This document shows positions 37,726 to 50,594 of a DNA stretch of 64,000 nucleotides, one piece after another. The position numbers and the translations under genes are program-made. A model generated the notes under the pieces. It saw nothing but the letters and a program-made list of their open reading frames with translations. It searched no databases and was not told the DNA's origin. How positions within the stretch are numbered: the stretch's first letter is position 1; each line of letters opens with the position of its first letter. The stretch comes from Sulfitobacter sp. M05 (lineage in GTDB: Bacteria; Pseudomonadota; Alphaproteobacteria; Rhodobacterales; Rhodobacteraceae), in NCBI RefSeq assembly GCF_029285175.1, contig NZ_JABEDH010000001.1, positions 806,001-870,000 of the forward strand, written 5' to 3'.

Positions 37726-37774
37726 GAGGGCGCTGCCCTCAAACTCCCGCAGTATTTAGAGCCAAAAAGAGAAG
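37726..37774 (+). repeat. GC-rich intergenic repeat, copy 2
   Basis: GAGGGCGCTGCCCTC hairpin (37726-37740) followed by AAACTCCCGCAGTATTTAG and AGCCAAAAAGAGAAG. It matches the block at 62761 almost base for base in its last 20 positions. It lies between lpxB and the convergent mnmA gene. Confidence 0.55.
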
Positions 37775-37787
37775 AGATCCGGCCTCT

Positions 37788-38933
37788 TTAGCCTTTGTGA
37801 ATCCAGCCGCCGCCGAAGATTCGGGTGCTTTCGGGATCATAGAACACACAGGCCTGACCGGGAGAGACACCTTGTTCCGGGGTCAACAGCTCCACTTCGG
37901 CAGTGGTGTCGGACAGGGGGCGCAGGATGGCCTCAGTCGGAGGGCGGGTTGAGCGAACTTTGACCGCGATGGGCCATTCCGAGCGGGAAGTCAGGGGCGT
38001 ATCACCGAGCCAGTTGATTTCGCGCACCGGCACGGTACGGGTTGCCAGCATGGATTTCGGACCGACCACAACCTCTTTGCGGTCCGCATCCAGTTTCACC
38101 ACATAAAGCGGGTCGGAAAGCCCGCCAATGCCAAGGCCACGGCGTTGGCCGACGGTGTAGTTGATGATGCCGTCGTGGCGGGCCAGGACCGTGCCATTGG
38201 TATCGACGATATCGCCGGGATCGGCGGCTTCGGGGCGCAGTTTCAGGATCACGGAGGCGTAATCGCCATCCGGCACAAAGCAGATATCCTGGCTGTCGGG
38301 TTTCATCGCCACGCCGAGCCCGTATTTCGCCGCCAGTGCGCGGGTGTCATCCTTTGACGGAAGATGCCCCAGCGGGAAGCGCAGGTAGTCAAGTTGTTCG
38401 GGGGTCGTTGAGAACAGGAAATAGCTTTGATCACGGCTGGCATCGGCCGCGCTGTGCAGCTCGGCACCCTTTGCGCCCATCTTGCGTTGGATGTAGTGGC
38501 CGGTTGCCATACAATCCGCCTCAAGATCTTTGGCCGTTTCCAGCAGGTCCTTGAATTTCACCCGTTCATTGCAACGGATACAGGGCACAGGTGTCGCACC
38601 GCCCAGATAGCTGTCGGCGAATTCATCAATCACCGCATCTTTGAACACGTTTTCATAATCCAGCACGTAATGCGGGAACCCCATATCTTCCGCCACGCGG
38701 CGGGCGTCATGGATGTCTATCCCAGCGCAACAGGCCCCTTTTTTCGCCAGCGCGGCCCCGTGGTCATAAAGTTGTAAGGTTACACCAACAACATCATAGC
38801 CTTCTTCGGCCAACATGGCGGCAACCACCGAACTGTCGACGCCGCCGGACATGGCCACCACCACCCGCGTTTCAGCGGGAGGTTTGGCAAAGCCCAGGGA
38901 ATTCAGCGGTGGGGTCTGATCAAGCGGCATCAT
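37788..38933 (-). CDS. mnmA: tRNA-specific 2-thiouridylase
   Basis: A 381-residue protein. PP-loop [13 protein letters not shown] is at residues 30-42; catalytic cysteines appear in [13 protein letters not shown] and [13 protein letters not shown]. It adds the 2-thio group to U34 of Lys/Glu/Gln tRNAs, with sulphur relayed from a cysteine desulphurase. The gene is monocistronic, divergent from sciP. Confidence 0.94.
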   Translation of the reverse strand: MMPLDQTPPLNSLGFAKPPAETRVVVAMSGGVDSSVVAAMLAEEGYDVVGVTLQLYDHGAALAKKGACCAGIDIHDARRVAEDMGFPHYVLDYENVFKDAVIDEFADSYLGGATPVPCIRCNERVKFKDLLETAKDLEADCMATGHYIQRKMGAKGAELHSAADASRDQSYFLFSTTPEQLDYLRFPLGHLPSKDDTRALAAKYGLGVAMKPDSQDICFVPDGDYASVILKLRPEAADPGDIVDTNGTVLARHDGIINYTVGQRRGLGIGGLSDPLYVVKLDADRKEVVVGPKSMLATRTVPVREINWLGDTPLTSRSEWPIAVKVRSTRPPTEAILRPLSDTTAEVELLTPEQGVSPGQACVFYDPESTRIFGGGWIHKG

Positions 38934-39057
38934 GGTCTCCGGAAGGTGTTGGTGTGGAATATAGGAAAATCCTAACTACTCACAAGGGGGGGGCTTCATG
39001 CGGCGTTAAGGGCGATGGGGGCATGGTCATCTCGTTTCGAATGAATGGATGGTCCTG

Positions 39058-39336
39058 ATGTACCTTAAAAAAGTGGATGGCCCGCGGTCGGTGACCCTCG
39101 CGGATGGCAGTGTGATGAGCCAGGCCGATTTGCCAAGCGCCAATACGCGTCGATGGGTTGCGTCGCGTAAAGCGGCAGTGGTGCGCGGGGTTGTCTATGG
39201 GTTGTTAAGTCAAGCCGAAGCCCTTGAGCGGTACCAAATCAGCGAGGATGAGTTTTTGGAATGGGTGCGGGCGGTGACCGAGCATGGTGAGGCGGCACTT
39301 AAGGCAACATCGCTCCAAAAATATAGACAACTTTAA
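39058..39336 (+). CDS. sciP: CtrA inhibitor SciP (DUF1153)
   Basis: A 92-residue DUF1153 protein, started at the ATG at 39058; an ATG three codons upstream (39049) is equally in frame. It contains the conserved block NTRRWVASRKAAVVRGV and a helix-turn-helix-like region (LLSQAEALERYQISEDEF). In Caulobacter, SciP binds CtrA and blocks RNA polymerase recruitment at CtrA promoters. The placement directly before ctrA is the informative context: regulator and inhibitor share one strand and are 108 bases apart. Confidence 0.88.
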   Translation: MYLKKVDGPRSVTLADGSVMSQADLPSANTRRWVASRKAAVVRGVVYGLLSQAEALERYQISEDEFLEWVRAVTEHGEAALKATSLQKYRQL

Positions 39337-39371
39337 GTTGTTCGTGTAGTTTGTACACATCGGTAACGGGT

Positions 39372-39379
39372 GGTTAACC
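39372..39379 (+). promoter_or_regulatory. Possible CtrA half-site in the ctrA leader
   Basis: GGTTAACC, a palindrome containing the TTAAC half of the CtrA motif, lies 66 bases before the ctrA start. A second TTAA at the expected N7 distance is missing, so autoregulation is only a possibility. Confidence 0.25.
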
Positions 39380-39444
39380 TTTTTTGTTCAGTTTCTTTTC
39401 CAATGGCCCATCCAGCTACAAAGATGACCAAACGGAGAATGTCC

Positions 39445-40152
39445 ATGCGTGTACTGCTTGTCGAAGACGATCCCACCACCTCGCGTAGCATCGAATTGAT
39501 GCTGACCCATGCCAATCTGAACGTCTATGCAACTGACCTTGGCGAGGAAGGGATCGATCTGGCAAAGCTATATGATTACGATCTGATCCTGCTGGACCTG
39601 GATTTACCGGATATGAATGGTCACGAGGTACTGCGTCAATTGCGGTTAAGCCGGATAGAAACCCCAATCCTTATCCTGTCGGGATCAGATGACACAGAGA
39701 ACAAGATCAAGGGGTTCGGTTTCGGTGCGGATGACTATCTGACCAAACCGTTTCACCGAGAAGAGCTTGTTGCGCGCATCCATGCAATTATCCGCCGTTC
39801 GAAAGGGCATTCACAGTCTGTTATCCAAACCGGACAGATTGCTGTAAACCTTGATGCCAAGACCGTTGCAGTGGACAATCAAACGGTTCATCTGACCGGT
39901 AAAGAATATCAGATGCTTGAGTTGTTATCGTTGCGCAAAGGCACGACACTGACCAAAGAAATGTTTCTCAACCATCTTTATGGCGGCATGGATGAACCTG
40001 AACTCAAGATCATTGATGTGTTTATCTGCAAGCTGCGTAAGAAACTGACAACGGCCACCGGCGGTGACAATTATATCGAAACTGTTTGGGGCCGCAGTTA
40101 TGTGTTGCGCGATCCTGAGCCAGTACAGATGGATTTGGCCGCATCCGCCTAA
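39445..40152 (+). CDS. ctrA: Cell-cycle response regulator CtrA
   Basis: A 235-residue OmpR-type regulator started at the ATG at 39445, seven bases after ACGGAG. Receiver domain residues 1-120 begin MRVLLVEDD with phospho-acceptor Asp51 in [14 protein letters not shown] winged-helix DNA-binding domain follows, with [14 protein letters not shown] and the C-terminal [12 protein letters not shown] typical of CtrA. CtrA controls motility, gene-transfer-agent and division genes in Rhodobacterales. No DNA methylation GANTC site is seen close upstream. Confidence 0.93.
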   Translation: MRVLLVEDDPTTSRSIELMLTHANLNVYATDLGEEGIDLAKLYDYDLILLDLDLPDMNGHEVLRQLRLSRIETPILILSGSDDTENKIKGFGFGADDYLTKPFHREELVARIHAIIRRSKGHSQSVIQTGQIAVNLDAKTVAVDNQTVHLTGKEYQMLELLSLRKGTTLTKEMFLNHLYGGMDEPELKIIDVFICKLRKKLTTATGGDNYIETVWGRSYVLRDPEPVQMDLAASA

Positions 40153-40176
40153 GTCGATAACACCAGAACACGCTAG

Positions 40177-44450
<4,274 letters not shown>

Positions 44451-44478
44451 CCTCCAGGTGTTCACTTTGTTCGCAAAT

Positions 44479-44493
44479 GTTCTCAAAAAGTTC
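44479..44493 (+). promoter_or_regulatory. LexA/SOS box (GTTC-N7-GTTC)
   Basis: GTTC at 44479-44482, seven bases, and GTTC at 44490-44493 form the alphaproteobacterial LexA site. A third GTTC at 44469-44472 lies six bases before the first. The box is 55 bases upstream of the small membrane protein at 44548. Confidence 0.7.
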
Positions 44494-44547
44494 TTTACAT
44501 GCGGTAGAAGAAATGAGAACAAATAGGCAACAGATACGGAGGTTCAG

Positions 44548-44676
44548 ATGACAACGTTAAAAACGCTAAAATCCATCGCTACACGGTCACAAGACACGAT
44601 TGTACAGGATGCGGTTGGTGCGGCAGCCCTTGTTGTGATGCTTGTTGTCGGTCTTTACCTGCCTGTATTTGTTTGA
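44548..44676 (+). CDS. Small SOS-box-linked membrane protein, 42 residues
   Basis: ATG at 44548, preceded by a strong ACGGAGG ribosome site, and TGA at 44674-44676. The product MTTLKTLKSI... has a basic, polar first half and a hydrophobic second half (AAALVVMLVVGLYLPVFV, residues 25-42), consistent with one inner-membrane helix. A LexA-type box precedes it. In Caulobacter, SidA is a 29-residue SOS-induced inner-membrane division inhibitor; this protein has the same format without evident sequence identity. Its role is an inference from regulation and topology. Confidence 0.65.
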   Translation: MTTLKTLKSIATRSQDTIVQDAVGAAALVVMLVVGLYLPVFV

Positions 44677-44749
44677 TTTCTGCCTGCGATCTTATGCCGT
44701 TTTACCCCTTTGCATCCGTCCCAAATTGATGCTGCCGATTGGAACTGCC

Positions 44750-44816
44750 TGTCCGTAACCGGCGTGGGGTTCATTCCCCAAGGCTAAACCGGGTCCCCGT
44801 AAGAAACGCTTTCCTC
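44750..44816 (+). ncRNA. Structured intergenic segment before the terminator, possible sRNA
   Basis: Between the small gene and the terminator the sequence folds locally: TGGGG (44765-44769) with CCCCA (44776-44780), and GGCGTGGGG (44761-44769) can instead pair with CCTCACGCC (44813-44821). It is followed directly by a strong terminator. I do not recognise a family. It may equally be an untranslated 3' region of the SOS-linked gene. Confidence 0.25.
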
Positions 44817-44851
44817 ACGCCGCCATCCTTTTGGATGTGCGGCGTTTTTTT
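44817..44851 (+). terminator. Rho-independent terminator
   Basis: Stem CGCCGCCATCC (44818-44828) with GGATGTGCGGCG (44833-44844), TTTT loop, followed by seven T residues (44845-44851). It ends the + strand transcript of the small SOS-linked gene ahead of the convergent scaffold gene. Confidence 0.85.
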
Positions 44852-44888
44852 AGGTCAAACAGGTGAAAAGGCCGCGCGGGATCGTGGA

Positions 44889-45338
44889 TCAGTCTTGAGG
44901 CTGCCTCGCTTGATCCATCGCTTCGGCCAAGGCTTCCATGCTCAACATGATCGAAGCATGGCGATTTTTGAACTCGACCGCAGGGGACAGTACCTCGAAT
45001 CCCCCAAAAGGCGCATCAGGAACCGGCCCGCCGTCCTTCAACATGGCCAAAAGCTGGTCACGGCCCTTGGTTACCTGCGCAAATGACGCGCCGATTGCAC
45101 TGCCGCCGGCAATCGCAGCGGCAGCCTGTCCCAAAGCACAGGCTTTGACGTCCTGCCCCAGATCGGCCAACTGCCCACCCCTTACCCGAACGTCCACAGT
45201 CACCGCAGATCCGCAAAGCGGTGAACGTCGTTTGACCGTGGCATCGGGGGACTCAAGCCGCCCCAAATGCGGGATGTCCGCCGCCAGCGCCAAAATGCGC
45301 CCCGAATAAAGTTTGATCAGATCGGTATCGCCAGACAT
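44889..45338 (-). CDS. IscU/NifU-like iron-sulphur scaffold lacking the third cysteine
   Basis: A 149-residue protein with the N-terminal SufU/IscU-like fold. Cysteines are at 42 (SPLCGSAV) and 67 (KACALGQA); the third conserved position, in the segment [11 protein letters not shown], is alanine 128. IscU-type proteins need three cysteines and an aspartate to assemble [2Fe-2S]. The variant may bind a cluster with other ligands or act only as a partner. It is divergent from hisI, 74 bases apart. Confidence 0.75.
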   Translation of the reverse strand: MSGDTDLIKLYSGRILALAADIPHLGRLESPDATVKRRSPLCGSAVTVDVRVRGGQLADLGQDVKACALGQAAAAIAGGSAIGASFAQVTKGRDQLLAMLKDGGPVPDAPFGGFEVLSPAVEFKNRHASIMLSMEALAEAMDQARQPQD

Positions 45339-45412
45339 GCCTGTTTCCTTCGCCGCCTATTGCCTACATAACCCTCCCGTCCGCAGATGCAAATTCCCGA
45401 AAGGTGCCAGCC

Positions 45413-45769
45413 ATGCCATTTAATCCCGCTGAACTGACTTTTAATGACGCTGGTCTGATTCCGGCCATCGCGCAAGACGCGGAAAGCCGAGAAGTGCTGA
45501 TGCTCGCGTGGATGAACGCCGAGAGCATTGAGCGCACGCTTGAAACTGGCCGCGTCACCTATTGGAGCCGGTCACGTCAATCGTTCTGGATCAAGGGAGA
45601 GACCAGCGGCCATACTCAGGAATTGGTGGAGTTTCGTTTTGACTGTGATCAAGATTGCCTGTTGGTACTGGTGAACCAGATCGGCGCGGCCTGCCACACC
45701 GGACGTCGGCACTGTTTTTACCGCGCCGTAAAGGACGGTGAAACTGTGGAGATTCTGACGCTGGATTGA
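45413..45769 (+). CDS. hisI: Phosphoribosyl-AMP cyclohydrolase
   Basis: A 118-residue protein, started at the ATG at 45413, eight bases after GAAAGG. Motifs are [26 protein letters not shown] and the zinc ligands in [12 protein letters not shown] and [11 protein letters not shown]. It opens the adenine ring of PR-AMP in histidine synthesis. No fused HisE domain is present. It is monocistronic here, away from other his genes. Confidence 0.94.
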   Translation: MPFNPAELTFNDAGLIPAIAQDAESREVLMLAWMNAESIERTLETGRVTYWSRSRQSFWIKGETSGHTQELVEFRFDCDQDCLLVLVNQIGAACHTGRRHCFYRAVKDGETVEILTLD

Positions 45770-45796
45770 GTTAAGGTTATGGATTAATTTAACCCC

Positions 45797-46666
45797 TTAA
45801 GGCATTAAATTTGAATGTAATTCTTGAGGCGAATACCCATCTTTTCGAAAGAGGGATATGGCCCGCGCATCATCGCGTTTTGCCAATCTCTTGCCGGTGT
45901 CGTCCCTGACGAGCCTGTGATGGTGATAGGTCGGTACTGGCAGGTCCAGCAGGTTTTGCAAGACAACATGGATTTTTGTCACCTCAAACAGATCAGCGCC
46001 CCGAACGACATGGCTGATTTCTTGGGCAGCATCATCCAGCACCACGGCGAGATGATAAGATGTTCCCATGTCACGGCGCGCCAAAACGATATCACCAATA
46101 TGGGTGATCACGTCCCGCGCGGTGAAAGTGATGAGGCCGGTTTCGCCCAGCGGGCCGGCACCGGTTTCAAGGAATTGAAATTGTTGATCTGGGTCCTGCA
46201 CTGCGGCCCGGATATTGAGGCGCAAGGCGACCTTATCCATTGGGCGCGCGGTGTTTTGGGCGGGCGCAGACGGGCGGCATGTTCCGGGATAGATCACCCC
46301 GTCAGGGCCATGGGTGGGCACACCTTCCTGCGGGGCGGACAGCGCGGCTTTCATATCTGCGCGGGTGCAGGTGCAGGGATAAATCACGCCTTGCCTCCAC
46401 AACTTGTTCAGCGTCGCGCTGTAAACCCGTAACCTTTCGCACTGGCGCATCACGGGTTGGGGCCAGCGCAACCCAAGCCACGCCAGATCGTCATAAATCT
46501 GCGCCTCCCAAGCGGGCCGCGCACGGCTTTGGTCAATGTCTTCGATCCGCAGCAGAAACTCGCCACCCTGCGCCACGGCCATATCATAGGCCAACTTTGC
46601 GGAATAGGCATGGCCCAGATGCAGGGGCCCGGTTGGAGACGGGGCAAAACGGGTTCTAAAAGTCAC
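45797..46666 (-). CDS. gluQ: Glutamyl-Q tRNA(Asp) synthetase
   Basis: A 289-residue truncated GluRS. HIGH-type motif is PLHLGHAYSAKLA, KMSKS-type motif is KRLAKRDDA, and the Cys-rich loop CTCTRAD is present. It lacks the anticodon-binding domain of full GluRS. It charges glutamate onto queuosine at position 34 of tRNA-Asp. Its ATG overlaps the stop of the upstream methyltransferase gene by four bases (ATGA). Confidence 0.9.
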   Translation of the reverse strand: MTFRTRFAPSPTGPLHLGHAYSAKLAYDMAVAQGGEFLLRIEDIDQSRARPAWEAQIYDDLAWLGLRWPQPVMRQCERLRVYSATLNKLWRQGVIYPCTCTRADMKAALSAPQEGVPTHGPDGVIYPGTCRPSAPAQNTARPMDKVALRLNIRAAVQDPDQQFQFLETGAGPLGETGLITFTARDVITHIGDIVLARRDMGTSYHLAVVLDDAAQEISHVVRGADLFEVTKIHVVLQNLLDLPVPTYHHHRLVRDDTGKRLAKRDDARAISLFRKDGYSPQELHSNLMP

Positions 46667-47271
46667 GCTTTTTCAAGGATATATACGATTGACTGCATGT
46701 TCATGGCTGGCAGGTGTGGGCCCTGTTCGCGCAACAGCAAACGCGCGGCACCACAATCGGTCCATTCGTTGACCCGTGCCTCATGCACCGGATCCTCCAG
46801 CGTGTGATCATTAAAGGAAAAAACCAACCGCCCGTCGCGTGGCAACGCGTTCATCAGCATATCCAGCACCGAAATTGGCGCGGCACCGGCACCAATGACA
46901 CCGACCGCGGCGATATTCTGGTATTTTCCGGCCTCTATGGATGTAGCAGTCTCAACCTGCCGCGTTTCGCGATAGATGTTTTTCCTGTCGGCCTGCGCCA
47001 GCATTTCCTTTGATAAATCAACGCCATCAATTGCTGTGAAGCCCGCAAGTTTCAACGCCAGACCGGCCAATCCGGTGCCGCAACCAAAGTCCAGCAGCGG
47101 CGCGTCCAAGTCCTGGGTCACGCTGGCCAGGGCCGCCGCGCAGCGCCCCGGTGTGGCATAGCCATTCTCGCCAACTTCGGCCTCATAGCTCTTGGCCCAG
47201 GCATCATAGATTTCGCGGGTCTCGTCCTCGCCGTTGACGTTATAGACCTTGGTCAGAAAAGTTTCCGTCAT
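46663..47271 (-). CDS. SAM-dependent methyltransferase
   Basis: A 202-residue class I methyltransferase. The SAM loop is LLDFGCGTGLAGLAL near residues 59-73, followed by IDGVDLSKEMLAQA. The substrate is unknown. The gene overlaps gluQ by ATGA and starts ten bases after the trmFO stop, so trmFO, this gene and gluQ form one cluster; a tRNA-linked substrate is a reasonable but unproven guess. Confidence 0.8.
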   Translation of the reverse strand: MTETFLTKVYNVNGEDETREIYDAWAKSYEAEVGENGYATPGRCAAALASVTQDLDAPLLDFGCGTGLAGLALKLAGFTAIDGVDLSKEMLAQADRKNIYRETRQVETATSIEAGKYQNIAAVGVIGAGAAPISVLDMLMNALPRDGRLVFSFNDHTLEDPVHEARVNEWTDCGAARLLLREQGPHLPAMNMQSIVYILEKA

Positions 47272-47280
47272 CCTAAGAGT

Positions 47281-48630
47281 TTAGGCGGGCGATTTAGCGC
47301 TGTCCAGCCATGCTTGCCAATCGACTTTGGCACGATCCGTATAGGCTTTGTAGCGGTCCTTGCGACCCCGTCGTCCCGATTTCAAACCCTCGACTGGCGG
47401 GAATAGACCAAAATTCACGTTCATCGGCTGGAAAGTTTTGGCGTCAGCGCCACCGGTAATATGGGTGATCAAGGCCCCCATCGCCGTGGTGTTTGGCGGG
47501 GTCGGGGCGGTGCCGCCCAGCAGTTCTGCGGCGGCCATCCGTCCGGCAAGCAGCCCCATGGCGGCACTTTCGACATAACCTTCGACGCCGGTGATCTGTC
47601 CGGCAAAGCGGATATTTGGGCGAGAGCGCAGGCGCATCTGGTCATCCAGCAAGGTTGGAGAGTTGATAAATGAGTTGCGATGGATGCCACCAAGCCGTGC
47701 AAAGGAGGCATCCTCAAGGCCGGGAATCATTTTAAAAACATCCGTTTGCGCGCCGTACTTCATCTTGGTTTGAAAACCGACCATATTGTAAAGCGTGCCC
47801 AGTTTGTTGTCGCGGCGCAGCTGTACCACCGCATGGGCTTTGACGTCGGGTTGATGAGGGTTGGTCAAGCCAACCGGTTTCATCGGACCGAACCGCAGGG
47901 TTTCGCGACCCCGCTCTGCCATCACCTCGATCGGCAGGCACCCGTCGAAATACCCCGCAGTTTCGCCTTCGCGAAATTCGGTTTTATCCGCAGCTAACAG
48001 CGCGTCAATAAAGGCCTCGTATTGGTCCTTCGACATCGGGCAGTTGAGATAGGCTGTGCGCTCTTCTTCGGTCTCGCCCTTGTCATAGCGCGACTGCATC
48101 CAAGCGGCGTCCATGTTGATGCTGTCGAAATAGATGATGGGCGCGATGGCATCGAAAAAAGCCAATGCCTCGGCACCGGTTTCAGCCGCAATCGCTTGGG
48201 CCAATGCGCCAGAGGTCAGCGGGCCGGTTGCGATGATCCACTGGCCCTTGCTCGGCAGCTCGGTGATCTCGCCATATTCTACGGTCACATTCGGATGGGC
48301 CATGAGGGCGTCGGTGACCGATTGGGCAAAAGGGTCGCGGTCCACCGCCAGCGCGCCACCGGCAGGCAGTTTGTGTTTGTCCGCGGTTGCCATGATCAAC
48401 CCGTTTGCTGCCCGCATTTCCCAGTGCAGCAAGCCCACGGCGTTCTGTTCTGAATCATCCGAGCGGAAGGAATTGGAACACACCATTTCCCCCAACAACC
48501 CCGTCTGATGGGCAAATGTGCCGACATCGGGGCGCATTTCATGGATGACAACTTGGACGCCAGCATTTGCTGCCTGCCATGCGGCCTCTGATCCGGCCAT
48601 GCCGCCGCCGATGATGTGTAAGGTGTCCAT
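47281..48630 (-). CDS. trmFO: Methylenetetrahydrofolate-tRNA-(uracil-5-)-methyltransferase
   Basis: A 449-residue protein, started at the ATG at 48630. The N-terminal FAD motif [14 protein letters not shown] is at residues 5-18, and [17 protein letters not shown] carries a catalytic cysteine. GLFPPVEG near the C-terminus is also conserved. It makes ribothymidine at position 54 of tRNA with methylene-THF and FADH2. It shares an operon with the methyltransferase and gluQ. Confidence 0.93.
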   Translation of the reverse strand: MDTLHIIGGGMAGSEAAWQAANAGVQVVIHEMRPDVGTFAHQTGLLGEMVCSNSFRSDDSEQNAVGLLHWEMRAANGLIMATADKHKLPAGGALAVDRDPFAQSVTDALMAHPNVTVEYGEITELPSKGQWIIATGPLTSGALAQAIAAETGAEALAFFDAIAPIIYFDSINMDAAWMQSRYDKGETEEERTAYLNCPMSKDQYEAFIDALLAADKTEFREGETAGYFDGCLPIEVMAERGRETLRFGPMKPVGLTNPHQPDVKAHAVVQLRRDNKLGTLYNMVGFQTKMKYGAQTDVFKMIPGLEDASFARLGGIHRNSFINSPTLLDDQMRLRSRPNIRFAGQITGVEGYVESAAMGLLAGRMAAAELLGGTAPTPPNTTAMGALITHITGGADAKTFQPMNVNFGLFPPVEGLKSGRRGRKDRYKAYTDRAKVDWQAWLDSAKSPA

Positions 48631-48974
48631 GTCAGCCCTTTGCGGTTTTTTGAGGTTGATCCGTTTATCCGTTATGATCGGCCACAAGAGGGCGCGTTTT
48701 GCAGGACAAAGCGATCGAAAGGTGTTTGTTGGGATTTAGGGCAGCCACCGCACGGGCGCAATGGGCCGTATAGACATCAGTTCGGGAAAGGGGGCTGATT
48801 TGGGGTCGCCGCTGCAGGGATGGTCGATCAGTGAGAGGCTGATCTGGAGGGACCTTCTGCTTGGCGGCGACCCAAAATAGTCAGGCGCATCTGCGCTCTG
48901 TCACAAACATGCCCCAATTGTGCCCTAATTGATAGCCCTGATTTTGCAACAATTGCGGACAGTTCTGGAAACAA
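48631..48974. other. Intergenic region trmFO / enoyl-CoA hydratase
   Basis: This is 344 bases without a gene. It contains the 93-base palindrome at 48792-48884 described separately. Neither strand has a plausible protein frame. The region upstream of trmFO has no obvious riboswitch. Confidence 0.5.
48792..48884. repeat. 93-bp long intergenic palindrome
   Basis: The left arm GGCTGATTTGGGGTCGCCGC (from 48793) pairs with GCGGCGACCCAAAATAGTCAG (from about 48864 to 48884). An inner pair GATCAG (48826-48831) and CTGATC (48839-48844) sits at the tip. It differs from the other intergenic repeats in this window. It may be a structured RNA or a mobile-element remnant. Confidence 0.55.
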
Positions 48975-49760
48975 TCACTGATCCCAGTCTGGATCCCGCT
49001 TTTCAAGGAAAGCATTGATGCCTTCAGCGGTGTCATCGCGCAGCACATTTTCCACCATGACATCACCGGTATAGGCATAGGCATCCGCAGGGGTCATGCT
49101 CATCTGGTTGTAAAACGCGCTTTTGCCAATCTTTACCGCGGCGCCCAGTTTGGAGGCGACCAGATCTGCCAGCTGGGCGGTTTCTTTGGCAAGGTCTTCT
49201 GGCGCGCAAGTGCGGTTGATCAACCCCAGTGTTTCGGCGCGCTCTGCGGTGATAAAACCGCCAGTCGTCAGCATTTCGAACGCCTGTTTGCGGGGGATGT
49301 TGCGCGACAGGGCGACCATGGGAGTGGAACAGAACAGACCGATGTTTACACCATTTACGCCAAACCTTGTGCCCGTAGCCGCCACGGCCATATCGCAAGT
49401 CGCCACCAACTGGCATCCGGCGGCAGTGGCAATGCCATGCACTTGGGCGATCACCGGCTGTGGCATGGACTGTATCCGCGCCATCACACGGGCGCAGCGG
49501 TCAAACAGGTCTTTGAACGCCGCCGCGCCGTCATCTGGTGCCTGACGCATCGCGGTCATCTGGCGCAGATCATGGCCTGCACAAAAGGCCTTGCCGCTGC
49601 CGGCCAGTGTAATCACCCGCACCTTGGGATCAGTTGCTAGCTGATCCAGCCTTGTCTGGAGCGCATCCAGCATTTCGTCTGACAGGGCATTCAGCCGTTC
49701 AGGCGCGTTCATTGTCAGTTCGGCAACGGGTCCACGTTGCGTCATTTGCAGAATTGCCAT
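48975..49760 (-). CDS. Enoyl-CoA hydratase/isomerase family protein
   Basis: A 261-residue crotonase-fold protein. The oxyanion segment GSGKAFCAGHDLRQM and the second segment VHGIATAAGCQLVATCDMAVAA are clear. Of the two hydratase glutamates, the second position is cysteine/leucine rather than Glu, so the enzyme may be an isomerase or hydrolase. It is divergent from the thioesterase gene, 59 bases apart, which suggests shared acyl-CoA metabolism. Confidence 0.82.
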   Translation of the reverse strand: MAILQMTQRGPVAELTMNAPERLNALSDEMLDALQTRLDQLATDPKVRVITLAGSGKAFCAGHDLRQMTAMRQAPDDGAAAFKDLFDRCARVMARIQSMPQPVIAQVHGIATAAGCQLVATCDMAVAATGTRFGVNGVNIGLFCSTPMVALSRNIPRKQAFEMLTTGGFITAERAETLGLINRTCAPEDLAKETAQLADLVASKLGAAVKIGKSAFYNQMSMTPADAYAYTGDVMVENVLRDDTAEGINAFLEKRDPDWDQ

Positions 49761-49819
49761 CTTGTCACCCCTGTTTTTTCTGCGCCAACTCTAGGGGGAA
49801 ACATGGGAGGAGAACAAGC

Positions 49820-50248
49820 ATGGCCGCAGTGATGACAGTACAGCAATTGAACGATTTTCTGGGACAGGTCTTTGAGCAGGTCGCGGATGATTTCTGTGTT
49901 GACGAGGTTGAGGGCGACACGGTGACAATGCGCTTGCTGACGTCAGACAAGCATTTGCGCCCCGGCGGTACAATTTCAGGGCCGTCCATGTTCGGTCTGG
50001 CGGATGTTGCGGCTTATGTGGTGACCCTGGCCCATATTGGCCCCAAGGCGCTGGCCGTGACCACAAACTGCTCGATTGATTTCATGCGCAAGCCCGAAGC
50101 CGGCGTGCCGCTAATTGCCAAGGCGCGGCTGTTGAAGCTGGGCAAACAGTTGTCAGTGACAGATGTTTTGCTGTTTTCCGAAGGTTTGGATGCGCCGGTT
50201 GCGCGGGCCAGTCTTACCTACGCGATTCCACCCAAATCAATGGGTTAG
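49820..50248 (+). CDS. PaaI-family hot-dog thioesterase
   Basis: About 142 residues from the ATG at 49820, nine bases after GGGAGG; the upstream frame extension overlaps the divergent hydratase and is not used. The segment GGTISGPSMFGLADVAAYV matches the active-site helix of PaaI-like thioesterases, with NCSIDFMRKPEAG following. It probably hydrolyses an acyl- or aryl-CoA. The divergent enoyl-CoA hydratase supports a CoA-ester role. Confidence 0.82.
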   Translation: MAAVMTVQQLNDFLGQVFEQVADDFCVDEVEGDTVTMRLLTSDKHLRPGGTISGPSMFGLADVAAYVVTLAHIGPKALAVTTNCSIDFMRKPEAGVPLIAKARLLKLGKQLSVTDVLLFSEGLDAPVARASLTYAIPPKSMG

Positions 50249-50289
50249 GAGTGATTTGCACGGTAAGCATATTATTTAAATACGAAAAA

Positions 50290-50311
50290 TGGGCCGGAAA
50301 GCTCCGGCCCA
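50290..50311 (-). terminator. Terminator of the DUF1127 gene
   Basis: Stem TGGGCCGGA with TCCGGCCCA around a short AAGC loop. On the - strand it is followed by TTTTTCG, so it terminates the DUF1127 transcript; it also lies 41 bases after the + strand thioesterase stop. Confidence 0.75.
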
Positions 50312-50344
50312 GTTGGAAGAGGTCTGGCGAATGCCACGGGGATG

Positions 50345-50575
50345 CTACACCCGCCAGAACACGCGGTGATGCTCTTTGCGAGCCTCAGCCGGCGTTAGTC
50401 CCACATCGCTCAACTGCCACGGCTCAAGCTGCGAAAGTGCGAGGCGGGTGCGGCGGCGCGTGGCCCATTTCGTCACCAGAACAGCGAAACGGACCGCAAG
50501 CTCTGCCGCGACGGGCGTGGCCTGCTGTGAGAAAATGCCTGTGGCATCGGTCGGTATCGGTTTGGTGAGTGTCAT
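50345..50575 (-). CDS. Small DUF1127 protein divergent from MocR
   Basis: A 76-residue protein, started at the ATG at 50575 with AAGGAG eight bases before. The C-terminal DUF1127 block reads LALSQLEPWQLSDVGLTPAEARKE. DUF1127 proteins are small, basic and often stress- or nutrient-linked; some affect RNA turnover and phosphate or arginine metabolism in alphaproteobacteria. It faces the MocR gene across 98 bases that hold repeated operator-like sites. Confidence 0.82.
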   Translation of the reverse strand: MTLTKPIPTDATGIFSQQATPVAAELAVRFAVLVTKWATRRRTRLALSQLEPWQLSDVGLTPAEARKEHHRVFWRV

Positions 50576-50594
50576 GGGAAAACTCCTTAGTCGA

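Noticed and set aside
44765..44780. tmRNA or tRNA T-arm
   Set aside because: The loop has six bases and no GTTC-R-A pattern or acceptor stem is present.
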